Below are positions 5,944-14,347 of a stretch of 64,000 bases of DNA, piece by piece. How positions within the stretch are numbered: the stretch's first letter is position 1; each line of letters starts with the position of its first letter. The DNA is from Hyphomicrobiales bacterium (GTDB lineage Bacteria; Pseudomonadota; Alphaproteobacteria; Rhizobiales; Rhizobiaceae): assembly GCA_900472485.1 (NCBI GenBank), contig UCII01000005.1:1-64000 (forward strand), written 5' to 3'. A program made the translations under genes and the position numbers. A model generated the notes under the pieces. The model searched no databases, had not been told where the DNA came from, and saw only the letters and a list, made by a program, of their open reading frames with translations.

Positions 5944-8418
5944 ATGGGAAAGCGATCCAGACTATTTGCCAGCGCCGCGTTTCCGCTGCTTTCGCTATCG
6001 CTCGCCTTCGAGCCGGCAGCAGCGGCGGCCCTTCGTGAACAGCCCATCGCACCGCCTAGCAATGGCATCGTCGACGTAGCCGCGACTGCTGCAGACGCAA
6101 GTTTCGAAGTAGCCCAACAGGAGGCGCCTGCAGCTCAGCCGGATGAAGAGCAGCTCAAGCACAAAAAGCCCGCTGAAGGTGGAGAGGGGCAGAAGCATCA
6201 AGGTGGCGGCGAGCAGCAGCACCAGATGAAGCAGGCCGAGCCAGAAGGCGAGCCGCAGCAGAAGGCGCCGAAGCAGCAACAGCCGGAAGCCCAGCCGCCG
6301 AAGGCCGAACACCAGCAGCCCGCGGAGCAGGAGCAGCCGAAGCCGCAGAAGCAGCAGCCGGCCGCAGAGGCTCCGCCCGAACCGAAGAAGCAGCGACAGC
6401 AACCGGCCGAACAGCAGCCTCAGGCACAGCCCGAAGCTAAACCGCAGCCTAAGGCAGTCGCTCCCCAGGCAGAGCCAGAAGCACCGCAGCCGAAGTCGAA
6501 GGCCAAGCAGCCTGAAGCCAAGCAGCCGGCCGAAGCGCCGCAGCCGAAGGTAGAGCAGCAGCCTGCTACGGAAGCACAGCCGGAAGCTCAGCCGCCGAAG
6601 ACCAAGCCTGGTGCGAAGGCACAGCAACCGGCGCCGGCCGAGAAGCAAGCTCCCGCCGCCAGCGAACAGCCGAATCAGGAGGCCCAGCCTGGAAAGCAGG
6701 CACAGCCCGAACAGAACGCCCATCCTAAGCCGGAAGGTCAGACCGAGGCGCCGGCAAAGCAACCCGCCGAGCAGCAGCCGGCGCCCGCCGGTGAACCCGC
6801 TCAGGGACACAAGGCACAGCCGGGAACGCAGGCACAGCCTGAAGCCCAGCCCGGGACGCCGGCGACTCCTGGCTCCCAGCAGGGGCAGAAGCAGGGTGGC
6901 GATAAAACTCACGGCAAACAGCCGCTAAATCAGCAGCAGGGCGAGCAGCCCACCACCAATCCGCAGCAGCCAGCCCAACAGGGCACGCCGCAGGGACAAC
7001 CCGCACAGGCTGGTAACCCGGCAACGCCGCAGCCCGGCAAGCAGCAGCCGGCCAATGGCGCCGCAACGCCGGCACAGGGTGGCGCAACGCCTCCTGCCGC
7101 CAATGGCAATGCTCAGCAGGCCGGCGAAATCCAGGTACCTCCGGCCGAGCAGGTTTCGCCGCAGGAACTGGAACGCCGCAAGAAGATCGCCGAGAACCCG
7201 GCTTCCGCCAACGGCCCGGTCATCCTACCGGTCGAAAACGGCAGCGCGGTTCTCGACAGCCAGAAGGGGGCGGTTCGTCGGGGCGATCACCTGAACAATG
7301 GTCAAAATCCCGGTGCTCCGGGTGCGCAGGGTGGTCGCGGACAGGCGGGACAGGTCCAACCGAACGGGCAGGCTCAGAATGCCCCGGCTCAACAGCCGCC
7401 GGCCGCTTACACCAAGCCGCCGACTTCTGACGCCGAGGCGCAGCGCGCGGCAGCCGGCGGTCAGCCGCAACCTCCAGTCAAAATGGAAGCCGTGACCAGC
7501 GAGCAGGGTCGCCGCATCGATCGCCGGCCGGATTTCGTCCCGCCGCAGGGAACGACGGTCCAGACCGTCATCAATCAGGACAACCGGACCATCGTGAATG
7601 TCGACAACACCTATGTCGTTCGCCACGATGATAGCGAGCGCTTCATTCGAGGCGGCGAGCGGCCGGTCTACGAACAACTGCCGCGTGACCGCTATCGCGA
7701 GACAATCGATCAGCCCGACGGCGATCGCGTCGTGACGATCCGCAACCGCTACGGCGACATCATCCAGCGCTCGCGCATTGACTCCAGCGGTCGCGAATAT
7801 GTGCTGTTCTACTCGCCGGAACTGGAAAATCGTCCTGACAATGACGACTACTACCGCGATCCGGGTGAAGATCTGCCGCCGATGCGCCTGCTTATTCCGC
7901 TGAGCCAGTACATCATCGATACGGCATCGAATCGCAATGCCGACTATTACGACTTCCTGCGCGAGCCGCCGGTCGAGCCGGTCGAGCGTATCTATTCGGT
8001 CAACGAAGTCCGCTACTCGGCTCGTATCCGAGACAAGATCCGCCGTATCGACCTCGACACGATCACCTTCGCAACGGGCAGCGCCGAAATTCCGATGTCG
8101 CAGGCGAGCACCCTTCGCGGTGTCGCCGATGGCATGTCGAAGATCATCAAGCGCGATCCGACAGAAACCTTCCTGATCGAGGGTCATACGGATGCCGTGG
8201 GTTCGGCCCAGAGCAATCTGATCCTGTCGGACCAACGCGCGGAATCGGTCGCCAACGTGCTGACGGATGTCTACGGCATTCCGGCCGAAAACCTGGTCAC
8301 CCAGGGCTACGGCGAGCAGTATCTCAAGGTGAATACGCTCGGTCCGTCGCAGGAAAACCGCCGCGTCACCATTCGCCGCATCACGCCGCTGGTGCGCCCG
8401 GTCGCGTCCAACCAGTAA
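5944..8418 (+). CDS. OmpA-family protein with ~450-residue P/Q/A/K-rich region
   Basis: 824 residues. A cleavable signal peptide covers about 1-30 (LFASAAFPLLSLSLAF...AAAA). Residues about 55-500 are extremely biased to Pro, Gln, Ala, Lys and Glu with imprecise short repeats such as EAQP, KAQP and KQQP; this part should be unstructured. Residues about 520-690 form a folded but unnamed segment (TVQTVINQDNRTIVNVDN, RVVTIRNRYGDIIQRSRID). The C-terminal OmpA/MotB-like domain (about 695-815) keeps the peptidoglycan-binding pattern IEGHTDAVGS and LSDQRAESVANVL. There is no beta-barrel domain and no lipobox, so it is probably a periplasmic protein tethered to peptidoglycan. Related long proteins are common in Rhizobiales; role unknown. 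GC-rich terminator follows. Confidence 0.9.
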   Translation: MGKRSRLFASAAFPLLSLSLAFEPAAAAALREQPIAPPSNGIVDVAATAADASFEVAQQEAPAAQPDEEQLKHKKPAEGGEGQKHQGGGEQQHQMKQAEPEGEPQQKAPKQQQPEAQPPKAEHQQPAEQEQPKPQKQQPAAEAPPEPKKQRQQPAEQQPQAQPEAKPQPKAVAPQAEPEAPQPKSKAKQPEAKQPAEAPQPKVEQQPATEAQPEAQPPKTKPGAKAQQPAPAEKQAPAASEQPNQEAQPGKQAQPEQNAHPKPEGQTEAPAKQPAEQQPAPAGEPAQGHKAQPGTQAQPEAQPGTPATPGSQQGQKQGGDKTHGKQPLNQQQGEQPTTNPQQPAQQGTPQGQPAQAGNPATPQPGKQQPANGAATPAQGGATPPAANGNAQQAGEIQVPPAEQVSPQELERRKKIAENPASANGPVILPVENGSAVLDSQKGAVRRGDHLNNGQNPGAPGAQGGRGQAGQVQPNGQAQNAPAQQPPAAYTKPPTSDAEAQRAAAGGQPQPPVKMEAVTSEQGRRIDRRPDFVPPQGTTVQTVINQDNRTIVNVDNTYVVRHDDSERFIRGGERPVYEQLPRDRYRETIDQPDGDRVVTIRNRYGDIIQRSRIDSSGREYVLFYSPELENRPDNDDYYRDPGEDLPPMRLLIPLSQYIIDTASNRNADYYDFLREPPVEPVERIYSVNEVRYSARIRDKIRRIDLDTITFATGSAEIPMSQASTLRGVADGMSKIIKRDPTETFLIEGHTDAVGSAQSNLILSDQRAESVANVLTDVYGIPAENLVTQGYGEQYLKVNTLGPSQENRRVTIRRITPLVRPVASNQ

Positions 8419-8441
8419 GCATCAGACCACATTAAGGGCAG

Positions 8442-8474
8442 GGCCGTCGGGAAACCGGCGGCCTTTCTCATTTT
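8442..8474 (+). terminator. Intrinsic terminator of the OmpA-family gene
   Basis: GGCCGTCGG, loop GAAA, CCGGCGGCC (one G-T pair), then TTTCTCATTTT. The tail overlaps the last codons of the convergent mobB gene. Confidence 0.75.
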
Positions 8475-8998
8475 GGCGGGCTGTCGAGGCTGACTTTTAC
8501 GGCGATGAAATCGGCGATGGCAACCGTGTCGTCGAGGTCGAAAACGGCGAGCGAACCGGCGTCTTCAACTTGATGATCGGCAGCAATGGCCACGATGTGG
8601 GGGTCTTGCGGAGCGAGCGGTTCGCGCTTTGCCGCTTCCAGCCGGCGCGCCTCGATCTTCGGTATGGGTTCGCGCTTGTAACCTTCGATCAGAACGAGGT
8701 CGCAGGGGGCGAGACGCGCCAATATTTCTTCAAAACTCGGTTCGGGGGCGCCGCGCAATTCGTGCATGATGGCATAGCGCGTGCCTGAAACGATGGTGAC
8801 CTCATGCGCGCCCGCCTCGCGATGACGAAAACTGTCGGCGCCCACCTTGTCGATATCGAAATCATGATGCGCATGCTTGATGGTCGAGATGCGATAGCCG
8901 CGCCGGGTGAATTCCGTGACCAGCCTTACGGCAAGCCCCGTCTTGCCGGAATTCTTCCAGCCGGCGATGCCGAAGATCTTGGGCCGAAATTTCGTCAT
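8468..8998 (-). CDS. mobB: Molybdopterin-guanine dinucleotide biosynthesis protein B
   Basis: 176 residues from the ATG at 8998, which overlaps the mobA TGA by four bases. The N-terminus is a P-loop GTPase: FGIAGWKNSGKTGLAVRLV at about 9-27 with Walker A residues GWKNSGKT. Further family landmarks are STIKHAHHDFDID, DSFRHREAGA and LVLIEGYKREPIPKIE. MobB binds GTP and assists MobA in adding GMP to molybdopterin; it is not essential in E. coli. It ends the DMT transporter-mobA-mobB gene string, and its 3' end meets the terminator of the convergent OmpA-family gene. Confidence 0.95.
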   Translation of the reverse strand: MTKFRPKIFGIAGWKNSGKTGLAVRLVTEFTRRGYRISTIKHAHHDFDIDKVGADSFRHREAGAHEVTIVSGTRYAIMHELRGAPEPSFEEILARLAPCDLVLIEGYKREPIPKIEARRLEAAKREPLAPQDPHIVAIAADHQVEDAGSLAVFDLDDTVAIADFIAVKVSLDSPPK

Positions 8999-9645
8999 GA
9001 CGTGCGTTCCAAAGCTGTCAGCCATGTCTCCGCTTCGGCGAGATCGGCTGGTGTATTGATGTTGAAGAAGGGGTCGAGAGGCCCGATTGCCGTTTCGATC
9101 GCGGGAAACTTCACCCGCCACACCTTATGCCTGGCGAGGAAATCTCTCACGCGCCGCTTTTCGTCGGAAGCGATCCATTGTTCCAGATCTGCGGCTGCGG
9201 AAACGGGCCAGAGACCGAAAACAGGATGATCCTGACCAAGGGATGCAGCAATGGCAATCTCGTCGGGGCCATGAAGGACATCGGCAAGGCGCTGGACAAG
9301 GTCGGAAGGAAAGAAAGGGCTGTCTATGGGGATGGTGGCAATATGCGAGATCTCAGGGTAGCGCAACAGCGCGTCCTGCAGCGCGGTGAGCACACCTGCA
9401 AGCGGCCCTATCTTACCGGGAATTCTGTCCGGAATGAGCCGCATTCCTATGGCGTCAGGCCAATCGGCATCCGCATTCAGTGCGATCGGTTTGCGTTGCC
9501 GCTGCCCGATCTTCGACGCGATACGAACGAGCAAGCTTTCGCCGGCGAGTCGTGCAAAGGCCTTATTCGCGCCCATGCGGCTGGAGCGGCCGCCGGCAAG
9601 CAGAACGACGGGAATATCTTCCGGGTTGGAGATGAAGTCGGACAT
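8995..9645 (-). CDS. mobA: Molybdenum cofactor guanylyltransferase
   Basis: 216 residues from the ATG at 9645. The nucleotidyltransferase signature VVLLAGGRSSRMGANKAF lies at about 13-30 (GTP-binding GGxSxRMGxxKA), followed by IPDRIPGKIGPLAGVLTAL and the metal-binding TIPIDSPFFPSDLV with the catalytic Asp. It transfers GMP from GTP to Mo-molybdopterin to give the bis-MGD form used by DMSO-reductase-family enzymes such as nitrate reductase and formate dehydrogenase. It starts 10 nt after the DMT transporter stop and overlaps mobB by four bases, so all three are probably one transcript. Confidence 0.95.
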   Translation of the reverse strand: MSDFISNPEDIPVVLLAGGRSSRMGANKAFARLAGESLLVRIASKIGQRQRKPIALNADADWPDAIGMRLIPDRIPGKIGPLAGVLTALQDALLRYPEISHIATIPIDSPFFPSDLVQRLADVLHGPDEIAIAASLGQDHPVFGLWPVSAAADLEQWIASDEKRRVRDFLARHKVWRVKFPAIETAIGPLDPFFNINTPADLAEAETWLTALERTS

Positions 9646-9655
9646 GATTGCAACC

Positions 9656-10567
9656 TTAGGCGGGAACGCGGGGTTCTGATTCCTGCGCGATGGGTTCCGC
9701 CGCCCGCCGTTTGCTTTCGCGATAGAAAGTATAGATACCGGAGGCGATGACAATCGTCGCGCCGAAGACAGACCATCCGTCCGGCACTTCGCCGAAGGCG
9801 ATCAATCCGAGCAGGGCCGACCAGATGAGACTGAGATAACGGAACGGCGCGACGAAAGAGATTTCGCCGGTGCGCATGGCCAATATGACGCCCTGGTAGC
9901 CGATCAGCACCAGAACGGAGGCCAGCAGGATCTGCAGCAGCGATGTCGTGCTCACCGGCTGCCAGCCGCCGAAGGGGATGATGCACAATGCTCCGAATAT
10001 GGAAATGGAAACTGCGGTGCAGAGCGTGACCATGAGCGAAGGCACATTTTTGTCTATGCAGCGTGTCGCCAGATCGCGGGCAGCGGTTGCAAACATGCAG
10101 GCGATAGCAAGGAGGGCTGCCGTCGTGAACCCGTCACGGCCGGGCCTGATGATGATCAGCACGCCGACGAAGCCTACGGCGATGGCCGTCCATCGCCTCC
10201 ATCCCACTGGCTCCTTCAAGAAAATCATCGCGCCAAGCGTCACGGCAAGCGGAACAGCCTGCTGGATAGCGGAGGCATTGGCGATCGGCATCATTCCAAG
10301 AGCGGTGATGTAGGTTGCTGCCGCCAGAGCTTCGCAGGCGATGCGCAATGCAATCATCGGCTGCAGGATGACGCGCCAATTGCGCAGGCCACCCATTCGC
10401 CGAGCGAGCAGGTAGACGAAAAAACTCGTGAACAAGCCGCGGATGAAGATGATCTCGCCTGCATTCATCGTGGCGATGACCGTCTTGGACAGCGCATCGC
10501 TGCAGGAGAAGCCGGCCATGGAGGCCGCCATGAAGAGCGCGCCCTGCGTGTTCTTGGTCAGTTGCAT
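9656..10567 (-). CDS. EamA/DMT-superfamily transporter
   Basis: 303 residues with ten predicted membrane helices arranged as two EamA repeats (about 8-140 and 155-285). Family features: SMAGFSCSDALSKTVIATM at the start, IFIRGLF in helix 2, ALGMMPIANASAIQQAVPL at the repeat 1 end and FRYLSLIWSALLGLIAFGE in repeat 2. Inner-membrane drug/metabolite exporter; substrate unknown. It is the promoter-proximal member of a string with mobA and mobB, separated from mobA by 10 nt; a functional link to molybdenum cofactor is not evident. Confidence 0.88.
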   Translation of the reverse strand: MQLTKNTQGALFMAASMAGFSCSDALSKTVIATMNAGEIIFIRGLFTSFFVYLLARRMGGLRNWRVILQPMIALRIACEALAAATYITALGMMPIANASAIQQAVPLAVTLGAMIFLKEPVGWRRWTAIAVGFVGVLIIIRPGRDGFTTAALLAIACMFATAARDLATRCIDKNVPSLMVTLCTAVSISIFGALCIIPFGGWQPVSTTSLLQILLASVLVLIGYQGVILAMRTGEISFVAPFRYLSLIWSALLGLIAFGEVPDGWSVFGATIVIASGIYTFYRESKRRAAEPIAQESEPRVPA

Positions 10568-10922
10568 GAGAAAGATGAGTCCCCCGATATACCCATCTGG
10601 ATTAGCGCCGTTTTCAGCAAATTGGAATCGGCTGTGTTTCGGCCGAAGTTGAAATCAGTTGAGCGGCAGTCAAATTCCATTGTGCATTGCGGGAGATCTG
10701 TCATCTATCGACGTAATTTTTCGCGCTGTGGTCGCGGAATGATACAGCGGTTGCATATTTTTTGCCGATGCAAAGGCTTTTAGGTCGGAGATTAATGCTT
10801 ATTCAATCTTATTTCCCGAGGCTCTCTGCGGTTTTGCATGAGGCAGAAGCACCTACCGCAGCGCAGCAGGAATGACGATCCCGCCTTCGCTGGAGATTTT
10901 TATAATCCCGTTGAGGCGCCGC
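10568..10922. other. Divergent intergenic region, DMT transporter / chemoreceptor
   Basis: About 355 bp, AT-richer than its surroundings. The only symmetric element I see is TTGCAT-N11-ATGCAA (10751-10773). A candidate earlier chemoreceptor start at 10872 has a purine-rich AGCAGGA directly abutting the ATG, a poor spacing. No clear promoter or small gene. Confidence 0.35.
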
Positions 10923-13472
10923 ATGTTTTTCATTGATCGTCTTTTGCAAGGCCGCAGGATTGTCACCAAAGTCCTTATTTTCGTGGTGCCTCTGGTGGTT
11001 CTCATCGCTGGCGTCGGCCTGGTGGGCTATCACACGGCCAATATTCTGAACGGTCATATGACCGTGACGCGCGCCACGATCGAAAATATCAGCGACTTCG
11101 AGAACCTGCAGGCCGCCCTGCAGGAATTCACCGGGTCGCCTTCGGAAGAGACACGCCAGGCGCTGGCCGACAAGATCGACGCGCAGGAACAGGGCGTGCG
11201 CCGCTTAAGCGGGTTGCTCAGTGACGATCAACGCGCCAAGATCACTCCGGTCACCGAGCTCGCCGCCAAGATGCGCACGCAGGAAGCGACGCTCTGGTCC
11301 ATCAGGCAGAAGCAGGATGGCGATATCCAAACCATCCAGAAGGCGGTGCAGAATATCGAGGCGACCGCAAAGGCGGCCGGCAAGCAGATCGACATCATCC
11401 GCAAGGATTTCAGTGACAAGGAAACCTTCGCAAAGGAGCTGCTCTACGATGCCGCCGCCTATAAGGGCCTGTCGGAGAAGATGAGCAATCTGCGCATCCA
11501 GGTGCAGATGGCTGCCGACTCCACCGAGGAGATTTCGGACGCGCGCACCTATGCCGATGCCATCCTGAAGCAGGTGACAGTCTCCAAGGCGCTGGTTTCC
11601 AAGCGCGGCGCCAGCCTCGTCGCCAATGCCTCCGATGCTGCAGACAAGCTCGATGCCGTATTGAAGGGCTCCGGCACGCCCGACCAGAAGGTCGAGGCGA
11701 TGGGGCCGATCCTGCAGAGCTTCGTGAAGATCGAAGGCGAGATGACCCTGCAGTCGGCCAAGAACAGCGATACCGCCGCCGATCGTTTTGTCAGCCTGGA
11801 CAAGATCATCGATGGCCAAAAGGAGCTTCTGGATCATGTCGATCAGGCGCTTAGTCTCGTCGATCGCCTGATATTGCATGCCTCGCGCATGGAAAACGTT
11901 CGCGATGCAGCCTCACGCGAACCGGTACTTGCGGATCTCAAGGATCTGCAGAGCATAGCTGCAAGGATTTCGGAGCTCGGCCCGACCAACGCCACCATGC
12001 GTGATTTTGCGGCTCACATGAAACCGCTGATCGAGGGCTTGACCAATGGATCGGCCGATCTGCTGCAGACGGCAGCCGACTGGAAGACGACGCGCATTCA
12101 GTCCAACAGCCTGCTGGCCGATGCGATGACCTCGTTGCGTGGTTTCGTTGCCCAGGCACAGGAACTCGGCAAGGAAGATAGCGAGCGCTCGGCCAATGTC
12201 TCGGTCATCGCCATGATCGTCGGCACGCTGCTTGCCATCATCGGCGGCCTCATGCTCGTGGAAACCCTGCGCGGTCCGCTGAAGCGCGTCGCCGACGTTA
12301 TGACGCGCCTTGCAAGCGGCGACCTGGAAGTCGCGATCGACGGCCGCAATCGCGGTGACGAGATCGGCGACATGGTGCGCTCCGTCAGCGTGTTCCGCGA
12401 TGCCGCGCTTGAAAATGTCCGGCTGGAGCGCGAGGCCGAAAGCGCCCGTGCGCTCTCTGCTGAAGAGGCCGCGCGCCGCGCCGCCGAGCGCGCCCGCATC
12501 GAAGCCGAGCAGAAGCAGGCGCTCAATGCGCTGGCCGACGTTCTCGCCAAGCTTGCCGACGGCAATCTGGAAGAGGGCATGCGCGAGGACCTTTCGGCTG
12601 ACTTCGTGGAAATGGCCTTCACCTACAATCACGCGGTCGAGGCGCTGCGTGAGACCCTGACGGACGTGCGCTACACGGCCGAGGAGATCAAGGGCGGCAC
12701 CGGCAATCTTGCCATGTCGGCCGACGACCTCGCTCGGCGCACCGAGCAGCAGGCGGCCGCCCTCGAGGAAAGCTCGCGGGCACTGCATCGCCTCAGCGAC
12801 GTTGTACGCTCGACCGCCGATCGCGCACGGCAGACGGCGACCTCCGTCAACGAGACGCAGGCCTATGCGACCCAATCGGGCGAAGTCGTTGCCAAGGCTG
12901 TGGGTGCCATGAGCGAGATCAACCGTTCGTCGGAGAAGATCGCCACTATCATCGGGGTCATCGACGAGATCGCCTTCCAGACTAACCTCCTCGCTCTGAA
13001 TGCCGGCGTCGAGGCTGCCCGTGCCGGCGAGGCGGGTCGCGGCTTTGCTGTTGTCGCTCAGGAGGTGCGTGAACTTGCGCAACGCTGTGCCAATGCGGCG
13101 AAGGAGATCAAGGGCTTGATTTCCGCAAGCTCCACCCAGGTGCGGAACGGCGTTCATCTGGTCGAGCAGACCGGCGCAGCTCTGACCGAGATCATCAACC
13201 ATGTCACCGGCGTTCAGAGGCTCGTTGCCGACATTTCGTCGGCGACCACCGAGCAATCGACCGGTATCGAGGAAGTCACCCGCGCGGTTTCCGAAGTCGA
13301 GCTGATCACGCAGCGCAACGCGGCGATGGTCGAAGAGAACAATGCGGAGATCCACGGCCTGCGCCAGCGCGTCGACATGCTGTCGGAAAAGATCGATCGC
13401 TTCCGCACCGGCGACGGAGAGGTGGAATATGCGAGCTATGGCAATGCGGATGCACGTTACCGCGCTGCGTAA
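10923..13472 (+). CDS. Methyl-accepting chemotaxis protein
   Basis: 849 residues from the ATG at 10923 (MFFIDRLLQGRRIVTK), preceded by TTGAGG; an in-frame ATG at 10872 adds 17 residues. TM1 is about 12-36. A long helical periplasmic sensor of nearly 390 residues follows, rich in Lys, Gln and Asp heptads and without a PAS or Cache hallmark. TM2 is about 424-447, followed by a HAMP domain (PLKRVADVMTRLASGDLEVA), a charged coiled coil, and a second HAMP-like unit (LADVLAKLADGNLEEGM). The signalling domain holds the hairpin tip with DEIAFQTNLLALNAGVEAAR and GRGFAVVAQEVRELAQR. No C-terminal CheR-binding pentapeptide. It signals to CheA/CheW; ligand unknown. Confidence 0.94.
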   Translation: MFFIDRLLQGRRIVTKVLIFVVPLVVLIAGVGLVGYHTANILNGHMTVTRATIENISDFENLQAALQEFTGSPSEETRQALADKIDAQEQGVRRLSGLLSDDQRAKITPVTELAAKMRTQEATLWSIRQKQDGDIQTIQKAVQNIEATAKAAGKQIDIIRKDFSDKETFAKELLYDAAAYKGLSEKMSNLRIQVQMAADSTEEISDARTYADAILKQVTVSKALVSKRGASLVANASDAADKLDAVLKGSGTPDQKVEAMGPILQSFVKIEGEMTLQSAKNSDTAADRFVSLDKIIDGQKELLDHVDQALSLVDRLILHASRMENVRDAASREPVLADLKDLQSIAARISELGPTNATMRDFAAHMKPLIEGLTNGSADLLQTAADWKTTRIQSNSLLADAMTSLRGFVAQAQELGKEDSERSANVSVIAMIVGTLLAIIGGLMLVETLRGPLKRVADVMTRLASGDLEVAIDGRNRGDEIGDMVRSVSVFRDAALENVRLEREAESARALSAEEAARRAAERARIEAEQKQALNALADVLAKLADGNLEEGMREDLSADFVEMAFTYNHAVEALRETLTDVRYTAEEIKGGTGNLAMSADDLARRTEQQAAALEESSRALHRLSDVVRSTADRARQTATSVNETQAYATQSGEVVAKAVGAMSEINRSSEKIATIIGVIDEIAFQTNLLALNAGVEAARAGEAGRGFAVVAQEVRELAQRCANAAKEIKGLISASSTQVRNGVHLVEQTGAALTEIINHVTGVQRLVADISSATTEQSTGIEEVTRAVSEVELITQRNAAMVEENNAEIHGLRQRVDMLSEKIDRFRTGDGEVEYASYGNADARYRAA

Positions 13473-13505
13473 GGCTGCATCGATAGAAAGACCATCATGA
13501 ATCGA

Positions 13506-13534
13506 AAAGCGCCGGGCCAATGGTCCGGCGCTTT
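13506..13534. terminator. Bidirectional intrinsic terminator
   Basis: AAAGCGCCGGGCC, loop AAT, GGTCCGGCGCTTT: a 13-bp stem with one G-T pair, A-rich on one flank and T-rich on the other, sitting between the convergent chemoreceptor and hydrolase genes. Confidence 0.75.
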
Positions 13535-13574
13535 CGATTGAAGCTTGCTATCGCGACGGATGAATTGCGAACAA

Positions 13575-14327
13575 TTACCAACCGAGATTGAGCGTCTCGC
13601 CATCGGCGGGAATGAGCAGCCGCGAGGGATCGAGACCGCCTGCCTCTGCGGTTTGGCGAAGATCCTGGCGCGTGATGGTCGCGTGATCGAGTGCTTCCAT
13701 GTGAGTTGCGACGATAGTCGCTTGCGGGGCGAGGCGGCTGACTTCGAGCGTCTGTTTGTCGTCCATGACGATCAGGTCGCCATCCCAACGGGCGCCACAG
13801 GAATGGGTGACGATGATATCGGGGGAGAATTCACTGATCGTTTCGACGACCGAAGGGTAAAGCACGGTATCACCAGCCCAATAGACAGTGGGTTCGCCGA
13901 CAGCTTCCAGCGTGAGGCCGATGACCGGTCCCATTTTCTCCACCACTGGCCCGACACCGTGGCTGCCCTGCCGCGGCGTGATTGTCAGCCCTTGCCAAAC
14001 GATCGATTGCGCAAGCGGCGTGACGCTCGTGAAGCCGGCGTCGCGGATACGTCCTTCGTCGCCGGGTTGGCAAAGGATCGGCAGTGTTTTCGGCACACGC
14101 TCCTTGGCCACGGCATCGAAATGATCGGTATGCAGATGCGATACGATCACCAGCTCGACGCCCTGGAGAATGTCGTCGATCGAACGCGGCAGTTCCGTCA
14201 TCGGGTTGGGGGAGCGGCCGGTGAAAGAAGGGAGGCTGTGGCGCGGTGCAAAGTAAGGGTCGATCAGCAACACCTGGCCGCCATAGGTGATCTTCAGCGT
14301 CGCGTTGCGAATAAGCTCAAGCTGCAT
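13575..14327 (-). CDS. Metallo-beta-lactamase-fold hydrolase (UlaG-like)
   Basis: 250 residues. The start MQLELIRNATLKITYGGQVLLIDP is typical of the L-ascorbate-6-phosphate lactonase/UlaG-like branch of the metallo-beta-lactamase superfamily. The metal motif HLHTDH is at about 64-69, with further ligands at GSHGVGP, YWAGDTVLY and the ATHMEALDH region. Two-metal hydrolase, substrate unknown. It begins 20 nt after the moaA stop on the same strand, so it is likely cotranscribed with moaA, though no biochemical link is obvious. Confidence 0.87.
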   Translation of the reverse strand: MQLELIRNATLKITYGGQVLLIDPYFAPRHSLPSFTGRSPNPMTELPRSIDDILQGVELVIVSHLHTDHFDAVAKERVPKTLPILCQPGDEGRIRDAGFTSVTPLAQSIVWQGLTITPRQGSHGVGPVVEKMGPVIGLTLEAVGEPTVYWAGDTVLYPSVVETISEFSPDIIVTHSCGARWDGDLIVMDDKQTLEVSRLAPQATIVATHMEALDHATITRQDLRQTAEAGGLDPSRLLIPADGETLNLGW

Positions 14328-14347
14328 GTAGATTGTCTCGATTTAAT

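Noticed and set aside
5995..6912. Leu/Arg-rich open frame opposite the low-complexity OmpA region
   Set aside because: Produced by complementing Pro/Gln/Lys codons; not a plausible protein.
6120..7440. Possible CRISPR or tandem-repeat array in the repetitive stretch
   Set aside because: Repeats are irregular and in-frame codon repeats within a coding sequence, without fixed repeat and spacer lengths.
10698..10715. CTGTCAT near 10698 as a PHO box
   Set aside because: Only one heptamer matches; the second half-site is absent.
11913..13520. 535-residue open frame antisense to the chemoreceptor
   Set aside because: Mirror of a real high-GC gene; no family features, no ribosome site, and the sense strand carries full MCP motifs.
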